A stretch of 64,000 nt of DNA from contig CP136062.1 in assembly GCA_032622095.1 (NCBI GenBank), positions 14,785,710-14,849,709 on the forward strand. Reading direction: 5' to 3'. The notes beneath the pieces are model-generated. The model saw nothing but the letters and a program-made list of their open reading frames with translations. It was not told the DNA's origin and did not search any database. Positions 24,216-35,323 of the stretch are shown in pieces. How positions within the stretch are numbered: the first letter of the stretch is position 1; each line of letters begins with the position of its first letter. The stretch is from Siphonodentalium dalli. Taxonomy: Eukaryota; Mollusca; Scaphopoda; Gadilida; Siphonodentaliidae. The position numbers and the translations under genes are program-made.

Positions 24216-24533
24216 TTTTACTATACGTTCGTTCCATGATATTATATGTTGTGTCAATTTTGCGGAAGCCAAGACTGAAGAAAAACGGAACCGATCTCAA
24301 TCCAGGTGGCTGACTGAAATTAAAGTTCTGTTTAAGTTCACCATTTATTGTTATCACTATTTGCCTAATGTGTATAATTATCAGGCGATAATATTATTAT
24401 GCGAATCAATAGTTCAGTTTTGTGTCAATTATGATATACGTGGAATTTTCTGCACGTGGTCCGTTCCGTGACGCGCTCCACTTTTTTATTGCGACTTATA
24501 GTTCCGGGAAAAAAATGCGCTTAAAATCTGAAA

Positions 24534-24896
24534 ATGGAGCTTGACGAAAATATTCGTAGTATTCTTTGTACTCTCGGGATGGAAAGTTTGGGGCCTGCAT
24601 ATATTAACAAAATATCTGCATATAAAGACAAAGTATCTGCATATAAAGACAAAGTATCTACATATATTGACAAAGTATCTGCATATAAAGACAATCGGCA
24701 ATATAAGGCAGCTATGGCGTTCCACAAATATACCAAAATGGGTCAACGCATATTACGCGATTTTCCTTCGGAATGCCAATGTTTCAATTGTTATGAATTT
24801 AAGAGGGACTTCGAGATCGTCTGCCGCTTCGGCCACAACCGATATCTGAAATATGTCTGCGCATGTCCACATCAGAGGAATCTCGAACAACGGTGA
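24534..24896 (+). CDS. Candidate 120-residue protein in the fold-back right arm
   Basis: ATG 24534 to TGA after QRNLEQR. Residues 1-23 are non-repetitive. Residues 24-52 contain the 7-residue repeat (KISAYKD, KVSAYKD, KVSTYID, KVSAYKD). Residues 60-120 form a Cys-rich stretch (ECQCFNCYEFKRDF, CRFGHNRYLKYVCAC). The last 60 residues occur again, with a Ser/Arg change, on the minus strand of the left arm (23989-23807). I do not recognise the family. The frame is open across unique sequence, loop and arm, so it could be a captured gene piece or the element's own small gene. Weak evidence for a real gene. Confidence 0.35.
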   Translation: MELDENIRSILCTLGMESLGPAYINKISAYKDKVSAYKDKVSTYIDKVSAYKDNRQYKAAMAFHKYTKMGQRILRDFPSECQCFNCYEFKRDFEIVCRFGHNRYLKYVCACPHQRNLEQR

Positions 24897-25000
24897 CCGC
24901 GGCTGCAGCCGCAACGAATGCCACTTTCAGTATCCGATACAAACAACATGAATTCCCTGTAATTTAATCATCGAATTTGAGGGTCTGGTCTCATAAACTA

Positions 25001-25472
25001 TTTAGGGTTATTTGTTGATCAGACCCAATGATGTATATTTTATATTTTAAGAGCATCAATAAACATTATTTTATAGAGGCCTAGGCATCGACGTATAGAC
25101 TGATGGCCGAGGAATATAAAAAAAAACATCGAATTATCTATAAACTCCACCTTTCCAAAAATAGTTTCATAAAATTAGATAGATAAGTGTTTTAGTAAAA
25201 TAACCATCGAGCCCAAAGATAAAAAAATACACATTCACTTTTTTCATTCATTCAATCATTGTCCGCCTTTTTCGTTTATTCAGTCCGCCATTTTGGATAT
25301 GATCGGTATAGTATGGGAACTCGCAACCAGGATTTGGTGGAAACGTGACTTCACATATCCTGGTCATCGGTAACTTCGAGGTCCCATCTCCGGCTGCGAC
25401 TAGCTGCAGCGTTCTCGATGTCACTCAAAATGACGATCAGTCATGGACAAGAAAACCACAGTCAGAAATGGT
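25001..25472. other. Unassigned spacer
   Basis: No gene or internal repeat recognised. Confidence 0.4.
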
Positions 25473-25815
25473 ACCCATATAAAAATCCCCCTTGGTACCA
25501 CCATGGTAAAACACCACGGTAAACCATGGTAAAAACACGAGATATATTGGCCACCTATCGTGGTGTCACCATGGTGGTTTACAATGGTTTACCGTGGTGG
25601 TAACACCGTGGTGGTTTACCGAGGTGTTACCACCGTGATAAACCACCATGGTGACACCACGATATAGGTGGCCAATATATCTCGGTTTTTTTACCATGAT
25701 TTACCGTGGATTTACCGTGGTGTTATCATGATGGTATACTGTGGTTTACCGTGGTGTTACCATGGTGGTATACTGTGGTTTACCGTGGTGTTACCATGGT
25801 GATATACTGTGGTTT
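25473..25815. repeat. CCATGG/ACCACGG-rich fold-back array
   Basis: It begins ACCCATATAAAAATCCCCC TTGGTACC, then many short ACCATGGT/ACCGTGGT words. An inner hairpin has arms 25539-25582 and 25640-25685 (GAGATATATTGGCCACCTAT and inverse). The first ~25 bp are the inverse of 28856-28880. Confidence 0.8.
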
Positions 25816-26830
25816 TGCCGCAAACTAATTTGCATGCATTATAAACGTTTTCACAGCAGATAATTGTTTGCGGAAAGCGTGCAACAAATTACTCAGCTTC
25901 CTGCATACTTACTGCAACCAACTCTTGAGCTAAATAAGGTGAATTTCAAACAAATGTATAAAACAAGAATCTAAGACCAAAGAAAAATAAAGGTTTGGGT
26001 CAAGTTACATGTCAGAAAAATTGGGACCAGTATGGTATAGGCAAGCTTGAAATATAATTTTTTTATATAATTTTGACATTCTTATGATTTCGTCTCTTAA
26101 TGCATGATTTTCTTTGTATATAAAGCGGCAATAAACACAATATGCTTTGACAGATACCAAAGAGTCCATTCTGAATATCTGAGAAATTAAAATTATTTTT
26201 CAACAAAATTCTTGACACCATGAAAATCTGGGGGTTGGTGTGTTTAGAATAGGCTGGGCTGGTATAGGGAAACATGAACCACAAACATTTTTGAGTACAT
26301 AGTTAGCATTTTAATGTCAGACTCTGTCATACTAGGAAGAATGTGTGCAGGTCAACATGTGGCCTGTAAATTTATGCCAAGGATAATCGCGGATAACAGA
26401 TACAAGAAATAACCAGGCACCATTTAAATAATAATTATATTAGATCTAAATTTAATTCAATTGCAATATTGTTCTACGTAAATAATGTGCACACACACAG
26501 GTCTGTACATAGGTCATGTCATGAAACTCTACTTTGGCTATGCCCGTACATAGAGATCGTATTCCATCATTTGACATATGGGAACTTTTTGATGTTCTGT
26601 TGGGGGAACTTCATACATGTATGTGTAAAACATGAACATGTACCTAGACAAACATCTACTGGAACTTGGATTCTGAACTTTCTGAAGCAGCATGTGGATC
26701 AGCAATCTGCGAAGGCGGTCACATATAATTGAATTTGACATTTTGTACCATCGTTTGTCCATGTACTAGCAGTAGTAGCTAGTACGTACATATGCAAAGT
26801 CGTTTCATTGTATGACTACTAGTAAGTACC
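25816..26830. other. Unassigned AT-rich region
   Basis: Short open frames only, with no motif or window-internal repeat recognised. Confidence 0.4.
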
Positions 26831-26838
26831 GGTACTAA

Positions 26839-27337
26839 GGCCGATGGGGTCATTGTCACAAGGCTCCGGTCACATTCGTAACGGTATATAGCCAGCTTTT
26901 TAAATCGATCACAAATGTAGCCAGCTTTTCACCGGCGATCACATTCGTAGCCAGCTTTTCTAATCGCATGCTTTATATGGCACGAAATATGACGTCATCG
27001 CGTTTATGACTAAATGTGGACATCATGCTCCAAAACTGACTTTGTTTATCAACTTAAATTACATTAATGGCATATAATTCGAGCATTCTAACGACATTGT
27101 TCGGAAACCTCTCAGGTTATTAGACAGAACTATTAAATATCAATTTAAAGTTAAGTTGTTTTTCATCCACCAACTCAGAAAAATTACCGTAGATTATTTA
27201 TAATCTAATCATGCTCGCATGATTATGAAAAGCTGGCTACAAATGTGATCACCATAGAAAAGCTGGGTACATTTGTGATCGATTTAAAAATCTGGCCACG
27301 ATTGTCATCAATGCCTTGTGACAATGACCCCATCAGC
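26839..27337. mobile_element. hAT-like MITE with 8-bp target duplication
   Basis: The inverted ends share GATGGGGTCATTGTCACAAGG, shown here as GATGGGGTCATTG plus TCACAAGG. GGTACTAA occurs immediately outside on both sides (26831-26838, 27338-27345), extended to 9 bp by a preceding C. An 8-bp duplication is the hAT hallmark. Subterminal copies of ATCACATTCGTAGCCAGCTT on the left and inverse AAAGCTGGCTACAAATGTGA on the right fit transposase-binding repeats. There is no ORF. Confidence 0.9.
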
Positions 27338-27345
27338 GGTACTAA

Positions 27346-28444
27346 CTTGAACATGACACAGGATTTATAAGATGAACAATTTTAAAAGAATGTTCCTTGA
27401 AGTTTAAGACCTTAATCGTCATCAAGTTCCATGGCTTCTATGCATGATCCCTGGGGAAAATCAATTCAAGTTCAACTTATTCAAGGGCAGCCACCTGCAC
27501 TGCAGACAGTGTCAGTATACTGGTACCTGCACTGTGCCCAGTGGCATCGCCATCAGAACTTCAGTACCAAAACGACTCATGGCAGTGTCGGCTTGGGCTG
27601 GCCTAGATCCTAATATACTTGAATGTATATGGAACATCACTGGAATTTCATGGTTGATCAACTGAATCCGAATTGCATGGTCATTGAATTTTCCTATCCA
27701 GTCTCCACTGTTCATCCCATTCAAAATTGACGAGATCGCCGGTTTTCGTGTCAGCACACCATTTCACTTCGAAGTTTGAGTTGAAATTTGGATGTAATTG
27801 TAAACAGTACTATTTCCTTCACATAATAATGATCAAGAATGATTACGGTATTCCAATTTATTAGTTTCACGATGTGCATAAACTGTCATAATAATCATAT
27901 TCCATATAATTAATTAATTGAATTCCTCAATGTTCCATCAACTTCAACAGATCCACTGAATCATGGCAGCGGCCGTTTATAATTTCAAAAATAGACCGCT
28001 CAAATTTCGCCTGTTTGAAAAGGCCGCTTGCAGAAAGAAACGGATCGTTGAGGTTGTTTTATGGGTATTTTGTTTCATCTGGATTATTTCTACACAAAGT
28101 ATACACAATCAATGATTTACATTGGCATTATATTAATAACTGATATATCTAAAACTGCGCACATTTTGTATGACTCAATTCCATATTCCAGTTCCCGCTT
28201 CACTTTTTAATCTTATAACTTTCGATTTCAAAGGGCACATCCGCCATGATATATTTGTTTTGTTTTCATGATTACAAACCCAGGATCGCGACAATAAATA
28301 TATCCGGCAATATAACTGTTAAAGACACATGAGGTACTGAACCTTTTAAAAATATTATTTGGAATTTTGTTTGTCCATAAATTGCATAATCCATCGCTTG
28401 TTAGATCGGAATTTAAAAAAAATTATCAGCCCCCGAAATTGGTA
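27346..28444. other. Unassigned region
   Basis: Overlapping frames at 27431-27757 are open on both strands (the longest is the minus-strand 81-codon frame at 27757-27512) with no family recognised. The rest is AT-rich and featureless. Confidence 0.35.
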
Positions 28445-28880
28445 CCTTGATTGAAAAACTTCACTATTGCTGTGCTACCACCGTGGTTATACTTGGTGCC
28501 ACCATGTTTTCACCTTGATAGAAACACTTTACTGTGCTACCACCGTGGTGATACCTTGGTGTGACCTTGGTAGAAAAACTTTACTGTGCTACCACCATGG
28601 TGATACCTTGGTCAGGTTTGGTGCCACCATGGTTTCACCTTGGTACAAAAACTTTACTGTGCTACCACCGTGGTACCACATTGGTGCCAACATGGTTTCA
28701 CCTTGGTACAAAAACTTTACTGTGCTACCACCGTGATACCACCTTGTACCACCGTGGTGTTTTCACCGTGGTACCACTTTACTGTGTTACCACCATGGTG
28801 AACCAAGATGTCACCATGGTGAACCAATGTGGTACCTTGGTGAAACCATGGTTTCACCAAGGGGGATTTGTATATGGGTA
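28445..28880. repeat. CCACCGTGG/CCTTGG-rich tandem array
   Basis: Irregular 50-65-bp units with AAAAACTTTACTGTGCTACC followed by permutations of CCGTGGT and CCTTGGT. It ends CACCAAGGGGGATTTGTATA TGGGT, the inverse of the start of 25473-25815. Confidence 0.85.
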
Positions 28881-29007
28881 ACGCCACCAAGATCATAGTA
28901 TTAGCCATAAATATAAATTATAATATAAAATATATTGGTTACATAAATGCACCGCCTCAGAATTCCGTTAAAACAACTAATCCTTCAAATTATTACAAAA
29001 AACTACG

Positions 29008-29325
29008 GCTTATTTCTGCTGAAGGGGGTCACTCTCACCCACCAAAAAAAAGTGCTGAAGGATACACAGGGTTTGAAATGTCATTATAAAGGACATTCAG
29101 TCTTCGTATCTGCCATGATTTCTGTCAGAGAATAATTGTTTACGTTCCAATGAATATTAAAATATACTGAAAACAAACTGCTAATGGGCGCCAGACTTTC
29201 ATAAACACAATTTATGTAATGGTGTTATTGCCGATCACAAACCCTGTGTACCTTTCAGCACATATTCAAACCCTGTATACCCTTCATCACTGTTTTGGTG
29301 AGAGTGAACCATTCAGCCTTATTAC
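29008..29325. repeat. Fold-back element
   Basis: 29008-29078 (GGTCACTCTCACC, GATACACAGGGTTTGAA) pairs with 29264-29325 (TTCAAACCCTGTATACCC, GGTGAGAGTGA). An extra partial copy of the arm lies at 29231-29262. Confidence 0.75.
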
Positions 29326-29781
29326 TGCAGGTTTTTCATTCACCAAACCAGAAAGCTTCTAAATGCGGATAAAAAATTGTGTTCCCGCCATAAAATCTTC
29401 AAGTGTGCATGACCCAGCCATTGTTCATACCTAAACTTCGAACGCAATTAACGCGTCATAATACATGTAGTTACATACTGCAACTATAAGACATCCAGTG
29501 AATACACACCCCACGAAAACCCGAAATGTGATGTCCTGCGAGATATCCCATCGCTATAGCTCAATTTGACACGACCAGATTAGCTTTTCTACAATATCCT
29601 AAAACATATAGCTTCTCAAATCATCGGCATAGTCAATAGAACTTTCACGAACTTGGACATTCCAACTACAGCTTTTACCGAACTCGGGGTCGCAGTACAA
29701 CTTTAACGCGTCCCAAAATAACCGGAAAAACCAATTATCTATTTATAAAACATACATAGGACCATGGATTTCTATAAACAG

Positions 29782-31460
29782 TATACACCGGTGGCGTTAA
29801 TGATGAAGTCATCACGAGTCTCGATTTCATACAGCAATTATCCAAGGTAAATGTGATTAACCAGGAAGTCGTAGCATGCTATGACGAGTGGGCACGGTCG
29901 TCATTGGAAACATATGATCAGGTGAGATTACACATTGAGTCTGATCCCATGCTTAAACAGTGTGTATTCCATGTAAAGTCAATGATATATAGAGGATCGC
30001 AATTCTATACGAAATTTATAAACCGAGTGCTCTAAATTCGATTCGAGCCGAGTTAAATTTCCTATAGAATCGCGACGAATATAAGATCCATTTTATCACA
30101 TAATCATAATTTAGCAAGGACTAAAGGCAGTTAAATTTTTTTATATTGATGTCATTATCACAACCAAAGACACCTTCAAGAAAAAAATATAATTGCATTA
30201 TAAATGTGCATGCCTATTCTTGTTGACAAAATTGTTCAACCACCATTATCACCAAATAACCCAACACAAATCGAATATCATAATTTTATTCTAATTAACA
30301 TAATAATAAAGTTCCGGCAATGACATCGACATCATTGCGCTAAGCTCTTACGACACCCATGTGTCTTACTAGAATATGAGGCCGGGTTTAGTAGCTAATT
30401 GTGTGATAAATACAATTACAAAACCAGTGAAAACAGGTAGATAAAAAATGAAATATCTGCACTACAGTATGCCATGTTACCCCATGTATAAGGGAACTTT
30501 GACCATTTGAAGTTGAAAAAGGCTTAACGCATCGCCGGTGGGACTTTCAGTTAACACTGCATGTCACCTATATATGGACAATAATTAGTTGTTTGTAACC
30601 AACAGTTCTTGGAACCAAACATTTAAGGTGCCCCAGAAATTGCTGCTGATGCTCTTGCGAAGTTCTACGGCGACAATGCACGTGACGTTGTGCTCCTTGG
30701 TGTGGCAGCCGGAACGGGGAGAGTCGGATACGATGTAAAGAAACCATTTAAAACAATGTTCCTACACATATCTATAGTTTACTGATCACGTGAGCAATGT
30801 AATCTTACTTCCTAAAATGCGAGTGACATAAATTGAATCAGACATGCACCCAACAAAAATTGGCCGAGGGGTAGTAAAAATTTACATTTTGGCGTCTACT
30901 TAAGGCGAAAAGTTGAAAAAAAATCGTCCGCGTTCTGACTGAATATTGAGATTTTAGCGACTAAGGCGTAAATTTGGGAACGGAAACATATCAGTCAGCA
31001 AACACGTATCCTCTGATAAAGCAGGTGGACACTCGGAATGTGATTTGGGGTATATTGATTGGACAATATTAAATTGAACATGTTTGATAAACGTGCACGG
31101 CCATGATGATATGGAACATCGGGTTCTGTCACACCCAGAAGCATGTGCAACTCTGTAACTTTTGCTCCGCAGATTTGCATGGAAATCCCCATTCAAAATT
31201 GTTCACTTGACCTCACCCTTCTTTGCTGTTTATGTGCAAATATGAATAAAATTAGTATACTGACCAAACTGTCGACATTCGACGTCGTGTGTAAATTGGC
31301 GTCCTCGTTTAGTGTCACATTTTTGTGGTTATTTCAGCTCCGAAAACGCGGATTCGAAACAATGGACGGGCTCGATCCATCTCAATCCATGCTCTCGCTG
31401 GCTGAGTCAAGAGGCGTTTACCGGCGTTGGTGCGAGAATCGATCACCGATAAGCAATCAA
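29782..31460 (+). CDS. METTL27-like methyltransferase, partial, possibly broken
   Basis: Three exon-like blocks match the order of METTL27 (WBSCR27) S-adenosylmethionine-dependent methyltransferases. Block 1 (about 29782-29921, donor CAG|GTGAG) has LSKVNVINQEVVACYDEWAR and ends TYDQ. Block 2 (30629-30734, donor GAT|GTAAAG) reads APEIAADALAKFYGDNA then LLGVAAGTGRVG, the SAM-binding glycine loop. Block 3 (31338-31460, acceptor TTTCAG) reads LRKRGFETMDGLDPSQSML and SRGVYRR. Blocks 1 and 2 are out of phase, so a short exon between them is missing or not recognised. After VYRR, the +1 frame (LVRESITDKQ, ending at GTAGGT) looks more family-like than the open frame, which suggests a frameshift. The C-terminal half of the family is not found. 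It may be a gene fragment or pseudogene. Confidence 0.5.
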
Positions 31461-31809
31461 GTATAGCATTGGGTAGGTCACATTCATCACGTGACGACCA
31501 GACAAAGTGGGTATACAGTTACTTCCAGTCTACGTTTGTAATCACCCCATCCCAAACCCACCCACGCTCAGGCATGTGGCCATCTGGATATGCCTTCGGC
31601 ATATCGTGCTGGGATTGAAAAAATGTGCCACCGTTGTGCCCAAATTAGACAAATCTAAAGGCCTGTTGGTTGGTGTTGCCTCCCAATGTTGGAACTTTTA
31701 ATGATACACAAACACACAGTACAGTACACCATACATGCACATTAAGCATAAATACATTCACAAAATGTGGGAGAATTACAATCATGAATCAATCTCACTA
31801 GTACAATAA
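31461..31809. other. Spacer without recognised features
   Basis: No further methyltransferase exon could be recognised here. Confidence 0.35.
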
Positions 31810-32225
31810 AACATTCCAATTCTTATATAATCTGGATAAGTATTAAACATCCGATTTGCACACTGCTCGTATAATAGTATTTAGGTGACAGTACACTCTC
31901 TCTCGAAATCCATATACACACTTACGTCAGAACATACTAAAGGAGGCCATTCGATCACAAACATACCACTCACACTACATTTACTTTAATATCCCAGAAT
32001 AATTCTATACGCATTATTATAACAGACATTAAGTTTATTGATATATTTTTTAGCATAATTTGACCACAAATGAGCACAATATAATGGAGAAATATAGCAC
32101 TGAATTTCAAAGTTTTGGGTAAGAACGTCATTGCAACTGTTTTAGTGGTATTAAAAAGTAAGACCAATAGTAACAACGGCAACTGACTCACAGACATTGA
32201 GAAGACGACGAAGACCATTCACAGA

Positions 32226-32488
32226 CATTACCCTACAGGGAGCCCCACACATATATAGAAGCATATAGAAGAGTGTCGTCTGCTCATGTTTGTCTGTGGC
32301 TCTGTATGGGTGAAATTATAAAATTGTTAAAAAATACAAGAAAAAATTATTAAAATGGTAAAAAATTGTTAGGCCAATGCATTCTCTTATATACGCGAGG
32401 CGACCTATGGTCGACTCACATATATAAGAGATTGCATTGGCACAGGGTATATGGGTTGATACAAAAATCGGTCTTGGCACTCAAATGG
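32226..32488. mobile_element. Palindrome-bearing element inserted in the LINE pseudogene
   Basis: It runs from CCCTACAGGGAGCCCCACAC through an A/T spacer and the 69-bp palindrome to GGGTTGATACAAAAATCGG. LINE sequence is present on both sides as a ~75-bp direct repeat (about 32148-32225 and 32492-32562, both with AAGACCAATAGTAAC and AAGACGACGAAGACC), an unusually long target duplication. Confidence 0.75.
32373..32441 (+). repeat. 69-bp near-palindrome, copy 4
   Basis: Near-intact copy with three point changes (TATACGCG, CTCACATA, GATTGCAT). Confidence 0.92.
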
Positions 32489-32785
32489 TTAAACGTAAGA
32501 CCAATAGTAACGGCAACTGACTCACAGACCTTGATAAGACGACGAAGACCCTTCACATACGGTGCTATCAGACACATATCATCAGCGAAACAAAAATTAT
32601 TCAAAGTACTGTTACCAATCATGCATCCAGCATTCACCTCATTCAGCACTTCACTCATACCATCTATGTACAGATTAAAAAGATAAGGACTTAGAATAAT
32701 ACCGTGTCTAACCCCAGCATCAGGACAGAAGCGGTTTGATAGCTCGGATCCCCATCTGACTCTGAATTTCTGGTTTCGGTACCAG

Positions 32786-33273
32786 TTAAAGGTACTCAAC
32801 CCGATAAAACTCCTCTCAATTACTATTTCAATGGCTTCGGGGGTCAAAAATATTTGATTCGAGTCGAGGAAGTCACCCGTCAAAGCTCAGATTTGTTAGA
32901 TATCGATTTTAGAAATCTATTATTTTTCATTATCGGGAATTGTTTCTGGCCCAGAAGACAGTAAAAAATTCGTTGTTATTACCCACTTGATCATAGAGTT
33001 ATCCATCCTTGTCTGTTTGAATATAATTTTGGCGTAAAATCTCGAGCATGTTACCAAATTGACGGCAGTTATTGGTACTCATCTCGAGAACATAAGAATT
33101 TTCAAAAATCAATATCTAATAACTCTGAGCTTTGTTTGATGGGTTCCTCGACTCGAATCAAATATTTTTTACCCCCAAAGCCAAAGAAATAGTAATATAG
33201 GACCCTCTGATCGGATTGTTGTTGTTGGAATCTGTTGAGATGGGGACCCTCTTTACGGGTTGAGTACCTTTAA
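32786..33273. mobile_element. TTAA MITE, family 1, fold-back variant, inside the LINE
   Basis: TTAA at 32786 and 33270. Ends are AGGTACTCAACCCG and inverse ACGGGTTGAGTACCT. Unlike the other copies, both halves carry the GATTCGAGTCGAGGAA segment in opposite orientation, so it folds back. Taking out the element plus one TTAA brings the LINE frame across the junction back into register. Confidence 0.9.
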
Positions 33274-33644
33274 CTAACAGTCTTACAATTATCGGAGGTA
33301 CCTCGCGTTCTAACAGTTTTTTTTAACAAGACGTCATGTTGAAATCGGTCGAATTAATTAATGCCTTTGCTGGCATCGAGGAAACAAGCAAACACAGGAG
33401 TGTTTTTGGACACATAGTACCTCACAGTTTCTTTCAGAGCAAAAATGCACGTGTCAGTAGAATTCTCACGCTTAAATCCGAATTGATTTAGTATGAATTT
33501 GTTGTTTTAAGACTAAAAGGCGAGTATCTTCAAACTTTCGCTCAAATTATTTGACTGAATTTAAGATTGTAGACAACAGATTAAAAATTGCAATGCAAGG
33601 GGTTGTAAATGGAATTTTCCATGATTTATGATTATGATTCTGGA

Positions 33645-34235
33645 TTAAAGGGGTACTGTACGCCAAATGTTGTTGTTGGTTTCTATAGTCTCCGAGTCGG
33701 AGAATAAGGTAACAATTTTTTCATTATTTGAAAGTCTGTTGAGTACGAAGTAGTGTTACGGATGACAAATTTACCGGAATGCAAAAATACAAATTGTCGT
33801 TGTCGAGTAATTTTTGTACAGTTTTCAACCAAATGAATCAAATAAAAGTTATATTATAGGCATACTAGTCCCATATAATCATTTAAGTTATTGTATCGTC
33901 GCTAGTCAGTGAGTGGCTTGAGTGTTCTCCCCGTATCATCATAATATTTTAAGCGATCGTGTGTGCGATCGGTTTAACAATCCAGTATCCCTCAATTACT
34001 TTATTTGATTACGCAAATTCGTAATTTAATTGACGCCATTTTATGGCTCCAGTCATAAATTCAATTTATATCAAATTATTAACTTTTAAATTATTAAATT
34101 TTAAGATAGCCTATTAACCTGAGCGTTTACAGAATACATCTTCGACTCAAATTACTTATGTTTCTATATATTATCGATATTAGATCGTTGTTGTCACCGG
34201 AAATTTAATGAAAATGGCGTACAGTACCCCTTTAA
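33645..34235. mobile_element. TTAA MITE, family 4 (AGGGGTACTGTACGCCA ends)
   Basis: TTAA at 33645 and 34232 with exact inverted ends AGGGGTACTGTACGCCA and TGGCGTACAGTACCCCT. There is no ORF. It is the only copy in the window. Confidence 0.92.
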
Positions 34236-34496
34236 GTGGTACTGTTGGAAATTCTAAGTTGAAGACCATCTATAGTCACGTACTTGGTCACATTACCACT
34301 GTACATCATGATATCTCCAACATTATGGTTATTTAAGTCATAGTATTAACTTCACCCTTGATTATGTGGCAATGGACGTGGTCAAATTGTGTTGGTACTC
34401 ATATTTTCGGTGCTATGGGCTACGTGCATCCAAATTAGGAACATATGTGACCCGCCATATCAAATCCAGTCGGAAGTCGGGATTTTTTTACCCTGT

Positions 34497-34565
34497 GCCA
34501 ATGCATTCTCTTATATATGCGAGTCGACCATAGGTCGCCTCGCATATATAAGAGAATGCATTGGC
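34497..34565 (-). repeat. 69-bp near-palindrome, copy 5
   Basis: Intact copy in the orientation of copy 1. Confidence 0.95.
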
Positions 34566-34651
34566 TTAACAATTTTTTATCATGTTTTTTAAATAAATGT
34601 TTTTTACAATTTTAGGACATAAAATAAAAAACATCCATTACTGCATTACCC

Positions 34652-35323
34652 TGCAGGGAGCCCCACACATATATAGAAGCATATAGAAGAGTGTCGTCTG
34701 CTCATGTTTGTCTGGGGCTCTGTATGAGTGAAATTATAAAATTGTTAAAGAATACAAGAACAAATTATTAAAATTGTAAAAAATTGTTAGGCCAATGCAT
34801 TCTCTTATATATGCGAGGCGACCTATGGTCGACTCGCATATAATTATAAGAGAATGCATTGGCACAGGGTAAAAAAAATCCCGACTTCCGACTGGATTTG
34901 ATATGGCGGGTCACATATGTAAATCTAGCAGTTCTCTGCTGATAAACTTCTACTAAATGAACTGATTTGAGTTTGAAACTCAATGGTCTTAATTCTTGCA
35001 TTTAGTAGCAGTTTTTGGAAGCAGAGAACCGTTTTATTTAAGTTTGAAACTCTCTTTGAGTAACTGTTTCATTTAGTAGTAGCTCGGAAGTTAACACTGC
35101 TGCTGTTACAAATGAAACTATGTGTTCTAAATTCGGATGCGCATATCACCTAAAATACGAGAAACAAAGCAATTTTGATCCCGTTCCTTGCCACATATGA
35201 TTGATTTAATTTGATTATGAGTAGGGTGGCGATATGGGAGGGAGTTCAGGGCCCGGGTGAGGCAGGTTGAAGATGAAGGCGGGTGGCGATATGGGAGGGA
35301 GTTCAGGGCCCGAGTGAGGCAGG
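34652..35323 (+). repeat. 672-bp direct repeat left of the LINE
   Basis: Nearly base-for-base identical to 39479-40150 (offset 4827). One difference was seen by eye, G for A in CCCGGGTGAGG near 35255. It contains half of a fold-back element, ~300 bp of unique sequence and the first two units of the 57-bp minisatellite. Confidence 0.95.
34791..34863 (+). repeat. 69-bp near-palindrome, copy 6
   Basis: Intact except for a 4-bp insertion (CATATAATTATAAG) in the right arm, shared with copy 7. Confidence 0.93.

Larger units (their letters stand above)
23703..25000. repeat. 1.3-kb fold-back element with ~300-bp arms
   Basis: 23703-24010 and about 24693-25000 are inverse and differ at only a handful of positions by eye. 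Outer ends are TAGTTTATGAGACCAGACCC and its inverse. Next to each arm lies a 21-bp repeat (ATGCAGATACTTTGTCATT type) that also pairs across the centre, around a ~380-bp loop (24215-24590). Near-identity of the arms points to a recent inverted duplication or a young fold-back element. Confidence 0.9.
31810..33510 (-). pseudogene. LINE reverse-transcriptase pseudogene with two nested insertions
   Basis: Right to left: 33490-33280 encodes RT fingers (QFGFKRENSTDTCIF, FACFLDASKG). 32785-32500 encodes the palm (WYRNQKF, GVRHGIILSPYLFNLYIDG, CFADDMCLI with the catalytic ADD). About 32210-32100 continues with FNTTKTVAMTFLPKTLKF. About 32090-31980 reads YCAHLWSNYAKKYINKL in another frame, a typical LINE C-terminal motif. 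Stops and frame changes abound. A family 1 TTAA element (32786-33273) and a palindrome-bearing element (about 32226-32488) split it. Subfamily not assigned. Confidence 0.85.
34441..34920. mobile_element. Fold-back element with ~125-bp inverted ends
   Basis: Ends are ACATATGTGACCCGCCATAT and the inverse at 34901-34920. Each arm includes GGAAGTCGGGATTTTTTTAC and a palindrome copy (34497-34565, 34791-34863). The middle contains CCCTGCAGGGAGCCCCACAC. The right half recurs at 39479-39747. Confidence 0.88.

Noticed and set aside
27431-27757. Overlapping plus and minus ORFs as a gene exon
   Set aside because: Open on both strands but no family recognised and no consensus splice pair chosen with confidence.
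34768-35001. 77-codon minus ORF repeated at 39595-39828
   Set aside because: The identical copy comes from the 672-bp duplication, and the frame spans the palindrome and fold-back sequence rather than a gene.
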